From assembly GCA_038093975.1 (NCBI GenBank), contig JBBPTG010000097.1, positions 34,397-98,396 of the forward strand: 64,000 nt of DNA. The letters run 5' to 3'. The stretch is from Chalciporus piperatus (taxonomy: Eukaryota; Basidiomycota; Agaricomycetes; Boletales; Boletaceae). Made by a program: the position numbers and the translations under genes. Below are positions 11,549 to 23,642 of the stretch, piece by piece; positions within the stretch are counted from its first letter, which is position 1, and the number at the start of each line of letters is the position of its first letter. Below the pieces are notes generated by a model, which searched no databases, was not told the origin of the DNA, and was given only the letters and a program-made list of their open reading frames with translations.

Positions 11549-12613
11549 ATGTCCTCGAACAAGAGTCCCAATTCTTATAACGGGGCACCTCCAAAGTAAG
11601 CATCGTCCGCATCAGAGTGATCTCTTTCCACATCTCTATCTTGCTATGCGGGTTCCTGACTACTTTGTGTTTCTTCCTGTTTGGTGTGTCGTGCGTGTGT
11701 GGTGACAGGTACCTCAACGATTTCAGCAAGGCGCTTGCGGGCGAGGTTCGGATCCTCCTTGCGGAGGTTGGTAAGCTGAGGGATGAGCGGAGGCAGCTTC
11801 AGTTGTACGTCGATTGTGTCGTTCCGATTGCTCGTGGGCACTGATAGAGTCGTTGCCTTTCTTTTCATTCCACCTCGTGCTCGTTGCTCGTCTTCCTTGT
11901 CACGTTCGGTATCCATGACCCGCATATATCAACCTCTGCATATACGTATGCCAGCGAAATTGCCGAGTTGATGGCCGTCAAGTCAAAGCACGGTGCCGGA
12001 GGAGAGTACTCTCCCAACTGGGTACCACAGGTAAAGCGCACCCCTTCCTCCCCACTCCTCCCCCAATCTATCCTTGTCATCTCATTCCATTTCGGGACGA
12101 ATACTGATTTAATTTGCCTCAGGCTCAAGAACCCCCTCCACTTCCCCCCGCACCCACAACCCCTCCAGCCATCGAAGACGGTCCACCCATCCAGGCTCGC
12201 CCAGCATGGAAAGTCGTCCACAAATCGACACGTCGCGAACGAGCACCCAAGGGATTACCCGCACCACCCGCACCGGCCCCGGTCGCAGCGATCGAAGCGC
12301 CCAAACCAAATATACCAGCTTGGGCACAGTGGAGACGTGAGTCCATCGTTCCTGTTTCCAAGAGGCACACATCTGGGGGTGGTACGCTGATGCGCGGATG
12401 TTGACTTTTTGTGACAGCTAATCCGGCGGTCGTGCCGCCTGCGGTCGTCGCTCCGGTACCTATTTCGCCCAGACCAGTGACGCCAGCTGCGCGTTCGGGT
12501 TTGTTTGGTGAGTATTTCTCGAGTGATAAATTGGTTATTGAAATGCTGAGTTCTTTCGTGCGTATGCTTGAACGAATGTTTTTTTAGGCCCGCCGACGCC
12601 GCCCCCGAAGTAA
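11549..12613 (+). CDS. Small proline-rich protein with coiled-coil start, 182 aa
   Basis: Six small exons (11549-11595, 11709-11804, 11955-12030, 12123-12336, 12418-12507, 12588-12613) join in frame. Residues ~15-65 form a charged helical segment (LAEVGKLRDERRQLQ, then EIAELMAVKSKHG) that could form a coiled coil. It is followed by PNWVPQ and a long Pro/Ala-rich region ending GPPTPPPK. No enzyme motif. The start was chosen at the first ATG that gives a continuous spliced frame. Possibly an adaptor with poly-proline ligands; function unknown. Gene structure is well supported by six consistent junctions. Confidence 0.65.
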
Positions 12614-13038
12614 AGTGCCATATATCCTTTTGGTCGAACATTTGTGACTCACCCTCATCTTCAGCTAACTCGTCTAACCAATCAAACATCCTAGCGCGAT
12701 ATGCGCCATGAGCGCAGACTCGTCTCTTCTATTGACATATATCCTCCTTTTGTCTCTCTTTATTGGCTGACGCTACTCTTTTTCTCACCTTCACTGTTGT
12801 TTTCACCTGGATGCGCTCTTACTTGTTCCTTGTTTCCCCTATTCAAATGTCCATCTAGTCCCCATCTCATGTATCAAAATTATCAAAGTACCGCTCGTAT
12901 CCTGGTCGTTTTTACTATCGGGCCAACCAACCTCATTTTCTTCTCCTTGTCTTTTGTGAACCGGTCCACGGCGTGAGTGGCATTCGAACGTTCGAAAGTC
13001 AAATGTGCTCGTATTTCACAACTGCTAGGCGCGAGTCA
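12614..13038. other. 3' flank and boundary of the duplicated block
   Basis: Pyrimidine-rich 3'UTR-like sequence of the preceding gene, with no supported frame. The duplicated F-box segment begins at about 13058. Confidence 0.4.
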
Positions 13039-13057
13039 GGTCTAGTTAAGCTAGACC
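13039..13057. repeat. Short palindrome at the duplication breakpoint
   Basis: GGTCTAG and CTAGACC flank a 5-base centre. The palindrome sits exactly where homology between F-box copy A and the 3' flanks of copies B and D stops. Confidence 0.6.
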
Positions 13058-13108
13058 ACAGGAAAAATCGGGCCTCTAGATACTTTGTATACTTGGCACG
13101 ACCAACAA

Positions 13109-15676
13109 CTAGAAGAGAGTGCTGCTTGCTGCTCCGTCGCCATTATTAATCCATATGGTCGGTCGAGATTCGTTCAAACTATCCCAAGAAGCAAAGCAAT
13201 GCACGTTCTCTTGCAACGCGCTCGCCTCCACCTTGACGCCATGACTGCACACATAATACGAGTTAAGCCCAATCCTGGTACGATGACGGAGAAAAAAAGC
13301 GCGCAAATACTCACACGTCGTCAAGATGGACAGGCAACGATGGATTAGTATGCCAGTGGGTTGTAAGATTGTATTTCGTCGCGTCAGCACGGCGCTGACA
13401 CAACGCGCAAAAAACTTGATAAGTTTTCCCAGTGCGATCGATGGCTTGCTCCTCGGTCTCAACCATGGGGATGAGTGTCTCGTCAAAAAGCGTCCATAAA
13501 TTGCCTTCCCAAGACGAGTGACGGGCGGAGTTGGCGTGAAAGATCTGTTTCACGCAATAATCAACAATCAAGCTCCCGCCGTATTAAGGTGTCTGAGATC
13601 TCGAAAGGCTTACCGCTGTTTTCCACTTGTAAACCTCGACATGTGTGGACGGGTACCGACAGGTGCGACATGCGTTGCAGATTAAACGAGCATTCACTTG
13701 GTCCATGTCCTCCACCGTAGCGGTTCGCGGGTCCAAACCACATGCGCGAATTACATCCTGAGCACCGGTGAACAGCGTTATAAAGTCCCACCCTTCCGGA
13801 AAGAGTGTCCACGGTGGATTAGGCCGCGAATAGGAATGGTCACGACTGTCATAGAAGACAGACAACTCCGTAAGAACACGGAGATAAGGGAATACATAGC
13901 GTTGATCGTTGAAAGGGTGTTCGACCACGAAGACTGCACAAGCTAGCTGGAAGGGGTCCTTTGGCGATGGATCTCCCCCCCTTGGGCGTGTTCGAGTAGG
14001 CTTCTTCTTCGAAGAAAGTGCCACCGGGTCCGCATAAACGTTGACCAAGGATGCAAGTCGTGCATCGATGTCTTTCCTCCATTGCCTCGCTAGGGCAGGC
14101 AACTGATCAAATGCTGGCCGGAATGTCGTCTCGTCCACTGTTTCATCCTCAGGAAGATTGAGGACTGCATCAAATGGCGCAAAGTGGGCCAGGTCCGAGA
14201 TAGAAGGGAGCACATCTACGGCTCCACCTTCTGGTGCTGGACGTTGGATGTAGCGATTGTAAAGAGTGAGCAGCAGGCTGCGCCGTGGATAGTGTACCGT
14301 CTCATCTATCATGTGCTTTCTGAATTCACTCAACTTCGACCGCAGTCTTGAATGCACTGCTTCCCAGTCTACCAGTAAAGGTCTCAGACCATGCGCGCGG
14401 GCGAGATAGAAAAAGATACCTTTCTCAGTGAGGGGCTTTGACGAGCGAAAAGCGTCAGGACATAAATCCATGAAGCGTTGTTGGCCCCAGTATTGGATCT
14501 CACGTCCATATCCAGCAGATTTCAGTCGAGCAAAGATACTGCAGAAACCGTCATATAGATAAACCTGCATGAAACTCAAAGCTCCTACCTATCATATCTT
14601 GCCGTTCTTGCTTCGGCCAACTCGTCTTTCCGATCGGCAACCACTTGCTCGTGCCAATCCTCGCATTGTTCGGCGTGCTGGGATGGTGAGATACAAAAGC
14701 CCTGATAGGATGACATGAATTTACCTCTTCAATCTGAGCAACTATTGCATGTCGTCGTGCGATATATTCATCCCTCTCGGCAGGAAGAATTTGGGCGTAT
14801 TCCTTGCAAAGTGCCTCATACTGCTTCAAATCTGCATAGTCATTCGCGTTTTCTTGAAAACGATATCCTAGAAAACATTACTGAGTGCAGGAGCAATCAA
14901 ACATTGGAGGGATACACACTTTCTGCTGATAGTAAACGCTCTGAAGGTAACATACGTCGAGAGGGGAGACCATCACAACAAGAGAGTTCAAGCAACCTAA
15001 AGTATCGTGAATGAAATTGTTGCTAAATCAGCAACGGAGGTAGACCCAGAAGCGTACCGTTCGTCTCGACATTCTGAGCAATACCGCCGTCGTATATTCC
15101 AGTATATCGTTCGCGAGATCCTGCCGCAAATCTTTGTAGGTTGCGTCACAACTAGATCGAGAAAAAAATGACACAGAAGCTTACGTGACAATGTGGATCA
15201 AATGCGAGGTTGGCATACTCTGGCTCGCTCAAGTCGGGAGGAAGGTCAGGAAATCCGGGCATTCGTTTCCGAGCGGCTATCCAGATAAATGCGTGCGACT
15301 TTGACATGAGGAATTGACGGAACTGTTTCGTCATACGAGCCAAGGTGAGAAGGTCCCTGGGAGGCAAGTAGCTCAGGATCTGTTGGTCCTTCGTCAGTAT
15401 ATCATCGAATCAAAAGCAGACGAGGCTTCGAACCTGTGACAGAACGTCAAGGTTCGTCTCTGGGAGCATCGATAGTTTGCCACGCTGGGTCGGTAGTTTT
15501 GAGGTTCCTTTCTGCGGACCACTCTTAGTACGAGGCTTAGCCCGAGCACGCTTTGAAGGCTTTTGCGCCGGTGCATCGCGTTCTGTGGCCTGAGTGGGTA
15601 TGGCATCAATGAGGAGGTTAGAATCTTTTTCACTTCAAAGCTGTACCTTCTTCGTGGCAGAGCGTGTTTGAACCAT
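13109..15676 (-). CDS. F-box protein with Cys/His zinc-ligand motifs, copy A (667 aa)
   Basis: Eleven exons on the minus strand: 15647-15676, 15434-15589, 15185-15379, 15058-15131, 14920-14996, 14725-14867, 14589-14677, 14420-14538, 13614-14368, 13315-13544, 13109-13244; every phase closes. The N-terminus is basic. The F-box follows (LPETNLDVLSQILSYLPPRD) at residues ~50-90. Conserved Cys/His clusters then suggest metal binding: DPHCHICG, RRRYCSECRDE, CALCQRR near the C-terminus. By family knowledge F-box proteins bind Skp1 and recruit substrates to SCF ubiquitin ligases; the target is unknown. The long exon 9 carries an expanded PLFP-type core. All splice sites of copies B and D are conserved here. 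It is the most diverged of the intact copies, with a 5-residue-longer exon 6. Confidence 0.75.
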
Positions 15677-15867
15677 CGTGGATGGAGGGAAGAGCCAAAC
15701 CCCCTGAGTGAGGTAATAGGTTGGAGAAAAATATGTAATTATGTAAATTATGTAACTCGAATCTACGAGTCATTCGATGCTGCACACGACAGCCATGGGT
15801 ATGATATCTTCAACATCTGGAATTCAAACTTGTTACGAGCACAGATACAGGTTCATATCTACGTCAC

Positions 15868-16045
15868 GGGGGGGGGGACGTGTCGGAATGATGGAATTAC
15901 CTTTTGATGGCTTCCATCTCTCGCAATTTGACTTTCTTCAACTCTTCTTTAATTTCTTGCATCCCGTCGGTGTCGGAAGACGAGGACGAAGTTTCGGTCG
16001 AGGAGTCGTTATCAGAATGGTATGCTCTCCCCTTGAGAAACCCCC
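15868..16045 (-). pseudogene. Broken fragment of the phospholipase C gene (copy A block)
   Basis: On the minus strand this matches the end of PLC exon 5 and start of exon 6 (acidic Ser/Thr linker, then KVKLREMEA) with internal deletions. A run of ten G sits at its junction with the F-box promoter-proximal sequence. The same fragment and the same downstream junction occur at 27557-27778. No expression expected. Confidence 0.75.
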
Positions 16046-16101
16046 GAGGCGAGGCACGCTGCGAAAATGCGGGATTGTGAATTGCTTGGGCATCCGCTAT
16101 T

Positions 16102-16220
16102 CTCCCGTAGGCATCCCCTTAGGTAGGAAGACAGTCGTTCCTACTCTTCTACGGGGCATCCGCCGGCAGGTAAGTATATAGGAACGACCGTCTTCCTACC
16201 TAAGGAACTGCCTACGGGAG
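16102..16220. repeat. 119-bp hairpin insertion
   Basis: CTCCCGTAGGCA at the start and TGCCTACGGGAG at the end begin arms of about 42 bp that pair with roughly five mismatches around a 35-bp centre. Against the paralogous stretch at 27450-27500 it is inserted material, with the piece GGGCATCCGC duplicated within it. Could be a small foldback (MITE-like) element or a templated insertion. Confidence 0.75.
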
Positions 16221-16530
16221 ACTGGGTAAGTACGAGATGCATACATATCGGCGCTCATTGATCCCGAGGTCAGACCGAAAACCCAATCAGTGGCAATCAC
16301 ACTTGTTGAACCAAACTCAGCAACTTGACACCAGGCTTTCTAGATCCAACAATCATTCATTCTCCCCTCGTGCCTCAGGTACTATGCACCCCATCCGACA
16401 CCAAGGCTCGTCGAGAAGAGTTGGACTTTCCGACCAGAAGCACAAGAACTCGAAAGGTGATACAATCCATTTCTGTTTCTTTCTTGACAACCAGACACAA
16501 TCGTTCAAATAGCTCACAAGGATCCTCGTT

Positions 16531-17609
16531 CTAAACCCCACCGCGCACGAACTGAGAAATCCTCCCTACCGCATCGCTCACGGTGTCCGCAAACACAGGC
16601 CCCGTCAGCCACCACCCGTGCGGCACGTCCTCGTATTCCACAATCTCCACCTCTTTCTCAACCTCCCTAATCCTCCTCTCCACCTCTCTCCCAGCGTCGA
16701 TCAAATGATCCGCCGTCCCGACCAACACGAGCGTCCTCGGCCACGCCACGGAAGAAAAAGGTAGATACGCCCCAGAGACGAGCGGGTCCGTGAGTGAGAA
16801 GCTAGTCCCGACGACGTACGCATTCGACATGGCCGCGTATGTAGAGATGGGGATGAGGTCGGATTGCGATTTGGAGAATTCGCTGAGGTTGTCGTAGGTT
16901 TGGATCGCACATGGGGCGATGGTGATGATGCCGCTGGGGAGGGGCCTATTGGATTTGGAGGCAAGGTAAGTGGATACGAGGGCTGGGAGAATGGAGAGAC
17001 CTGTTAGTCATCGGTCTATCTGGTGGTCCAGAGGTACGCACCGTGATTTGCTCCTGCACTGTCGCCCGAGATTATGATGTTGGAGGGTTTATAGCCCTTG
17101 CTGAGGACGTAATCGTAGGCGGATAGGACGTCCTGCAAGGCCGCTGGGAATGTGTTCTCTGGAACAGTCGCGAGGCGGTAGCATGGCGCAGCGATGATGC
17201 ATTTGCCCGTGTCCCCAAAATCCGAGGAGACTCGACGAAGTACATCTGCGAAGAAGCTAACGAAGCTCTCATCTGCAGGGTGCAACGCGACATTCCCGCC
17301 TCCATGCATGTGGAAGATGACCTTCGTGCCCTCCAGGGGAGTCTCCGCCTTCCCTTCCGTGCGTAAAGCATAGAAGAATATCGGGACGCGTTCTTGCTGT
17401 TTTAGAGCTTCGCCGTTGATGAGGGGGAAGGGAAGGGAAGAGGGAGGGGCAATCTCGACCGAGGCGATGATGTCCTCTGGTATGCCTGTCGTTGGGAGAC
17501 GGGAACGCTCTTCAAAGGGCTTAGCAACAGGAGGTGGGTTCTCCAGGATGTTAGCAAAGAGGATTTGCAACGCTGGGTAGGCTTTATGTTGTTCCTCTGT
17601 GAGCGGCAT
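16531..17609 (-). CDS. Alpha/beta-hydrolase fold-3 esterase (HSL family), 345 aa
   Basis: Two exons, 17042-17609 and 16531-17000 (intron donor GTGCGT, acceptor AACAG, phase 1). The protein shows the hormone-sensitive-lipase signature in order: oxyanion-hole HGGG in FHMHGGGNVALHP (~residues 100-112), nucleophile elbow GDSAG (~185), then the acid GTADHLIDAG (~295) and catalytic His in DVPHGWW (~320). Ser-Asp-His are all present, so it should be an active cytosolic carboxylester hydrolase; no signal peptide is seen. The start ATG at 17609 lies about 55 bp downstream of a TATA box. A broken copy sits at 26543-27219. Substrate not predictable. Confidence 0.85.
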
Positions 17610-17662
17610 GATGGTGAGACCGACTTGGGGTTCTGGACGCTACAGTGCAACCCAAGGGCCAA

Positions 17663-17669
17663 TTTATAG
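17663..17669 (-). promoter_or_regulatory. Putative TATA box of the esterase gene
   Basis: TATAAAT read on the minus strand, 54-60 bp upstream of the esterase ATG, a spacing compatible with a short 5'UTR. Confidence 0.5.
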
Positions 17670-18492
17670 GTACGGACTCAGGGGTCCACGGAAATAAGAT
17701 CCCTCGATTCCTTCCTGAGAGTGAATCGAGATCCCGTGGCCAGAGAGAAAAAGACTCACGTCAAACCAACCCAGATGGTGAGTACTTGAGTTCCCAAGCT
17801 CTGGTTCAGCTGATCTGATGCGCAGACCAATAGCTTCCGATCGAGTGCAGCATTCCGATGCATCTTTCCCTGGTGCGCATGAACCGCTGGCGAAAGCGTG
17901 CCAGTCTAACCACATCAGATTAATGATCGGCGATCATCTGCACGGACAGGAGTTCGTTTGTTGCCGAAATTGATCATATGCCAGGTACAGCTGTGAACGG
18001 GGAAGGAACTCTACTATACTAGAGTTCCGATAGAGAACGCCTGTTTATGCCTCCGATTCGGAGCTCGATCAGCGTTACTTATAGGACGGGTCAGCGCTTC
18101 AGCTCTGAAAGAGGTGATCGCAAGTGCGTGCACAGGACATGCGCGTCGGCGATCGACCAGTGTCGCATACTAAGGGAGCACCCTCCTTACCTTCAAGTTT
18201 GTCCGATTCGGAGCGCTCGATAAAGGCGTTGTGCTTGGATAATAATGACCTTTGACTGCGGACCGCAGGGTTGTGCCTGGCAGTACTTATTAGACTTGGA
18301 AGATGACCCATGGTGACTTTCGGAGATGGTAAGATGAAAAATATCCGTCTCCGCAAGCGACGACAAAGAACACGCGTCGACCAATAGAAACGCGGGACTA
18401 TGACGCAATTGAAGTGCCAGACTTTCTTTGAACATGTCCAACACTCACTTGAATCCTTTCATCCTTTGTCGCCGTCCATCCATACCCGAAAG
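17670..18492. other. Intergenic region between divergent genes
   Basis: 0.8 kb between the esterase (minus) and the 210-aa gene (plus). Minus-strand frames at 17664-17915 and 18099-18444 lack support. Core promoters lie at both ends. Confidence 0.4.
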
Positions 18493-18493
18493 C

Positions 18494-18500
18494 TATAAAT
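18494..18500 (+). promoter_or_regulatory. Putative TATA box of the 210-aa gene
   Basis: TATAAAT, 55-61 bp upstream of ATG 18555. The paralogous fragment at ~26450 keeps TATAA (read on the minus strand), while the one at ~48007 reads CATAAAT, a decayed box. Confidence 0.5.
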
Positions 18501-18554
18501 CATGGTAGGCTTGTCGAGTACTCACCTCAGAGTGTTCTCTTCATCGTTCGTGCC

Positions 18555-19296
18555 ATGTCCCACTACATTAACCCTCTTCACGCTCCCGTACTCACAGCCG
18601 TCCACTCCCAGTACACTGCTCTTTGTCATGCCAATCCCCCATTGCAACCCCCATTCCCCACACCAATACCGCCGTCTTACAAGCGGGTTCCACAGTCTCC
18701 ACCCTCCAAACTTATCTCCGCACCTCGTCGGTCCGCTCCTTGTGTACCGATTACCTTTGACTTGATCGGTGCTACTAGCCGTGCTCTCGGTATACCCATG
18801 CGAGAGCTGGTCGTACGATCGGGTGGTGCTTTGGAGCGCATGATCGTGGACGCCAACGAGCCTGTGGGATACCTCATGGCCGGTTCGCTCGGAATCCGCC
18901 AAATTTCTTTGAGAATAACGGTATGATCGAGTGCCCTCCCTATGTCCTCGTTCTGACGTCGTGCGCTATATTAGTGGCCAGGCTATGATCACGTGGAGTG
19001 GACTCGTTGTCTCGATTTATTTACGTCTACTGGCCCTGTGACGCGGGGCCAACTCGCGTTCCAAATCGCACACGCCTTCTCCGACTATGTTCTTGCTGTA
19101 AGTTGCCTTTCTTTTCTTTCTTCTAGTTGCTCATTTCTGTCGGTTTGGTCAGCAAACGACAGGTCACTCACATTCGACTGCAGCAGCTTGGCGTCTAGGC
19201 AGTCCCGGCATCAGCTTCGACCGTTTGGTGCTCATCGCGCTTTGGAACGTTCGTGATGAGCATTGGATGGCGGAGGTCTATGTTGACTTGCGCTGA
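18555..19296 (+). CDS. Unknown basidiomycete protein, WPGY-type, 210 aa
   Basis: Three exons, 18555-18920, 18975-19097, 19153-19296, phase 0 at both junctions. Intron 2 ends at GGTCAG, which is the only acceptor that keeps the frame open to the stop. The C-terminal half has features I recall from a family of uncharacterised mushroom proteins: WPGYDHVEW, then ITR/VTRGQLAFQIAHAF, then FDRLVLIALWNV. No catalytic motif; function unknown. 5' parts of this gene are duplicated at 26247-26510 and 47953-48132, in both cases fused to pieces of other genes. This copy is the only complete one here. Confidence 0.65.
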
Positions 19297-19624
19297 GTTG
19301 ATCTGGTTTTCTATTCTGCTCATCTTACCTGTATTATATACTCCGCTAGACCGCCGCATGATCGTATTGTAGCCTTAGATCTTTCATTTACGGTGCATCA
19401 TCCATTGGCCCCTCACGGGTCCTACTAATTCCATGCTACGAGGCGATCACATACTTACCCTCGAATGCCCAATCCTACCCAGACTTTATCATAAGATGGT
19501 GACTGAAGATGGCTGTTCACAAGCTGTTCATGAGGATTCCATGATGCACAGGAATCAAGAATTCCACGCATGACGAAATTCGGTTAGTCTGAATCGTCCA
19601 GGATGACTCGCAACGGAACTACAA
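19297..19624. other. Intergenic region
   Basis: About 0.3 kb upstream of the PLC gene; contains a perfect GAATTC-rich AT stretch but no supported gene. Confidence 0.35.
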
Positions 19625-19738
19625 ATGCGATACGCTTCTCAACTTCTCAACGTCCCTGTGCATCCACCCTTGGCCCGCGTATTTAACGCCTCAGGAAGAC
19701 CCACCTGTGTTTCGGGAGGAAAGGCCCACCTACCCCCC

Positions 19739-22700
19739 ATGACAATACCAGACGGTTCTTCACCCATCCCTGCTCTGCGACGCGCCCCAGAACTCCTAAA
19801 TAGTCACGGCAAACCCGTGAAAGAAACCCTCGTATTCGCTGGGGACAGTGACCAAGGAGACAAAGACGCTCGTGGTCGCAATGGCGGAAACAACCTCCGC
19901 AGGTCCATCTCCCACCACATCTCTCGAGTGACGACGATCACGCTCGGTCGAAATCTCTCAGAGTCACTCCGCGGACCGCGTAGTTCGAGTCAGAGTCGCG
20001 TCGGTGGCGTTGGTGAGAGCCTCGTCCGGATTAGGAAAGCAAGGGACGGAAACGATGGCGCGCGACTATCATTGGCTCCTGGAGCTGTCACTCATGTCTT
20101 GTTCGATTCAACTTTATTTACTTCCGCTATCAACTCGAACCCTGTACACGATCAGGAGATCCTGGTCATGAACGCAGAGAAAACTGACCAGCTCCATTCA
20201 AATGGAAATCCTGTAGGAAATGGAAAGGCAACCACGAGACCTGCTACAGCAGAGGCCATGGTTCCAGTGCCTGCGTTGCTACAGCGAGGTGTCCCAATGA
20301 CCAAGGTCTCCGCGAAATCTCAAAAGAGTTACATCTTCAAGCTGGACTCAGATCAGGGACAAATCATCTGGGAATCCAATAAACTGAGGATCAGTGCGTG
20401 CTTTCAAAGATGTTAATTCTTTGTGCTGACTGATATGCGGTGGTGACAGTTCCTATCGAGAATATTAAAGAACTCAGATCGGGATCAGATGCAAGGTACT
20501 ATCGACAACAGTTTCAGCTCGCTCGAGAATACGAGGGTCGATGGATCACGATCATCTACATGCTCGAAGGTCAATACAAGACCCTCCATCTCATCGCGTC
20601 ATCAACCGATTCATTTCACTTGTGGGATATCACTCTGCGAAAACTATATGCGATACGACAGGAGTTGATGACAGGGATTGGTAACGAAGAGATTCGACAA
20701 GCTGTTTGGGTAAAACAATGTTGGAAGTCGTCCGACGAGCAAAACGATCAGCGCTTGTCTTTCGAGCAGGTAGAGAAGTTGTGTAGGCGATTGAACATCA
20801 ATTCCTCTCAGGAGGACCTCATGCGGATCTTCACGGTGAGTTGTTCCGTTGCCTTTTCGCTCGGATAGGCATGTCTTGATGGGTTGGCTAGAGTGCGGAT
20901 TCTCAGAATCGCCATTACCTCGACTTTGCGGACTTTCAGACATTCGTCAAGCTGCTCAAAGCTCGTCCTGAGCTCGATGTCCTGCACAAGAAGTTGTGTG
21001 CTATGAACGATGGAAAGTTGATGTTCAACATATTTGAGAACTTCATGCGTGATGTCCAACAGGTACAGAGATGTTTCATCGTTAACTTCATGTCGTGTCC
21101 TGATCCATCTTTTAGTCCACTCTCTCTCAAGAAGAACTCAAGAGCCTCTTCACACGGTTTTGTACGAGGACAACAGAGGGCCCAGGTGTACCTTCTACTC
21201 CAGATATCGCTAATCTCACCATGACGCTGGACGCCTTCAGCGCCTTTCTTTTGTCTTCCGAGAACTCGCCTTTCACCAACTACAGTGGAAAGATTCATCA
21301 ACCAATGACCTATCCCTTGTCGGACTACTTCATCTCCTCATCGCACAATACGTATCTTGTCGGGAACCAACTCGTCGGGGAAAGTACCATTGAAGGGTAC
21401 ATCCGAGCCCTCCTCTGTAGCTGTCGCAGTGTCGAATGTATGCGCTCTTCTCTCTCGCTCCTTGCATTGTTTGCTTACCCGACATTGTCAGTGGACATTT
21501 ATGACGGAGAACAAGGGCCGATGGTATACCATGGTGGAACGTTGACTTCCAAAGTATCCGTCCGCGAAGTCTGCGAGGCGATCAGCAAATATGCCTTTGT
21601 AACCTCTCCGTATCCCATCATCATCTCAGCCGAGATTCATTGCTCGGTGCCTCAACAAGAGATGCTCGCCGCGATCATGCACGAAGTGTTTGGGGATGCC
21701 TTGGTCAGCGCACCTTTGGAAGGAAGACCGCTGAATACTCATTTGCCGAGCCCTGAAGATCTCAAGGGGAGAGTATTGCTAAAGGTTTGTCTTTTCACTC
21801 TATGATCAATCGAATACGTCCTCGCTGAGCTACGCTCCCTCCAAGGCGAAGAACCTATACCTTTCTGAGAACGACTCCCAAACCAGAGACCTCACGCTCG
21901 ACGACTCCTCGACCGAAACTTCGTCTTCGTCTTCGTCTGCGTCTTCCGACACCGACGGGATGCAAGAAATCAAAGAAGAGTTGAAGAAAGTCAAACTGCG
22001 AGAGATGGAAGCCGTCAAAGGTAACTCCATTCCGATACGTTCCCCTCGCGACGCTTGGCTGAGCGTCTCGCCGATGAAAACACCAGACTTGAAAGAAGAA
22101 CTGCGGAAAGCGCGAAACGTGTTCCATCGTGTTCGTGGTCGACAACCATCCCCTGAGCGAGGTGTGTCTGCAACTGCAGCGCTCGTTGGGACTGCGACTG
22201 CGGTATCGACGGTTGTTGTCGAGCATGCTGGGAAGACAGAGACGAAGAATGATAGCAAGGTGAAGATGTCCCCTGCGTTCGTCGCGTTGCTCGTGTATAC
22301 CGTCGGAGTGAAGTGCAGAGGGATTAACAAAAAGGAGTATTACGCTCCCGAGCATCTATTCTCTCTTTCCGAGTCGACGATCAACAAAATGATCAAACAG
22401 GGCCACGAGGATTTAATCAAGCACACCAAGACACACTTGGTGAGGGTATACCCAAAAGGGACACGAGTGAGCTCGTCGAACTACCTTCCCCATCGGTGTT
22501 GGGCGACTGGGGCTCAGTTGGTGGCTATCAACTGGCAGACGTTTGGTACGTGGGCACGTATATTATTGGGACTAGCACTGAACACGGCGCTTTGATAGAC
22601 TTGGGATATATGATCAATCATGCGATGTTTCAGGGGAACGGGAGGGCAGGTTATCTTCTCAAACCAGCCGCTCTACGAAAGTCAGAGGATCCTCGTAAAT

Positions 22701-23401
22701 CCGAGAAAGAACAGCTCCATCTCCGCACGCAGCATTATTTGGAAGTCACTGTACGCCATCGTTCCCTCCATTGTTCCATTTGCATGCGCTGACCTGGCGG
22801 CGATGTACGCTGGCTTTGTCTTGGTAGGTCATTTCGGCTCAGCAGCTGCCACGCCCAAAGGACGCGATGGGTCACGAGATCATGGATAAGCATGTCGACC
22901 CGTACGTCGAGGTGTCGGTGCTCACGCCTGACTGGATTCGGCCCAACGCTTCTTCCACCCTCCTCTCCGTCTCCCCTTCGTCATCCACATCGTCGTCCGC
23001 CTCGACGGTGACGACGCTCCGCACGAGCTCCGTGAAACACAACGGGTTCAACCCCATCTGGCAAGAAACTCTCCGTCTCCCGTTTGAGTGTGTGGGGGAC
23101 ATGCTCGAGCTTGTTTTCGTCAAGTTTACGGTCCAACGGGATGGAGAAGCCGATGGGGAGCCGATTGGGGTGTATTGCGCGAATTTGAAGAGTTTGGCGA
23201 TGGGTGGGTGTCTGCGTTCTCTCTTTTGGTCGACAAGTAGAAGGTGATGCTGACGGGTGTCGATCTCGTTGTGTTGATGTTGGAACAGGTTATCGACATT
23301 TGCCTCTCCATGATTCACAGCTGTCGCAGTATCTGTTTTCGACGTTGTTCGTCAGGTGTGCGGTGCGTGATGCGTCGGAAGATGGACGAAGCGGGATCTA
23401 G
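19739..23401 (+). CDS. PLC1: Phosphoinositide-specific phospholipase C (delta-like)
   Basis: Nine exons: 19739-20393, 20450-20835, 20892-21062, 21116-21437, 21492-21784, 21846-22545, 22599-22750, 22828-23203, 23289-23401, giving 1055 aa. An in-frame ATG at 19625 would add 38 residues. Domain order: a Ser/Arg-rich N-terminus, a PH-like region (~200-330), EF-hand-like region (~330-500), PLC-X (~525-680), an acidic Ser/Thr linker, PLC-Y (~780-900) and C2 (~915-1045). Catalytic residues are visible: ISSSHNTYL, VELDIYDG and VYHGGTLTS carry the two histidines and the acidic calcium ligands. It should hydrolyse PIP2 to diacylglycerol and IP3 at the inner membrane in calcium signalling. It is the intact source of the PLC fragments at 15868 and 27557 and of the 30-bp piece at 48133. 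Confidence 0.92.
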
Positions 23402-23642
23402 AAGTCAGCGTTGATGTGCATCGAGCATACTACGCGCATATTATGATACTACTATACACACCATTTTGGATATCCTCTTGACTTTGCGTTGTTAGATAAA
23501 CCTGTATCCGTACTGAATTTCAGATGTTGAAGAAATCATACCGGTCTCGTATGCGAGATTCGAGTGACATAAGTGACATAATTACATTATTTTCTCCAAC
23601 CTGTTACCTCACTCAGGGGGTTTGGCTCTGCCTCCATCCACG

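Noticed and set aside
15410..15450. tRNA-like GGTTCGAAGCC box at the F-box intron 2 donor
   Set aside because: Only a B-box-like word; no A box or cloverleaf can be drawn, and it is the conserved splice donor region of the F-box family.
23570..23600. Retrotransposition (processed copies) as the source of the F-box family
   Set aside because: All four copies keep introns, and no LTR, poly-A tail or reverse transcriptase sequence is present.
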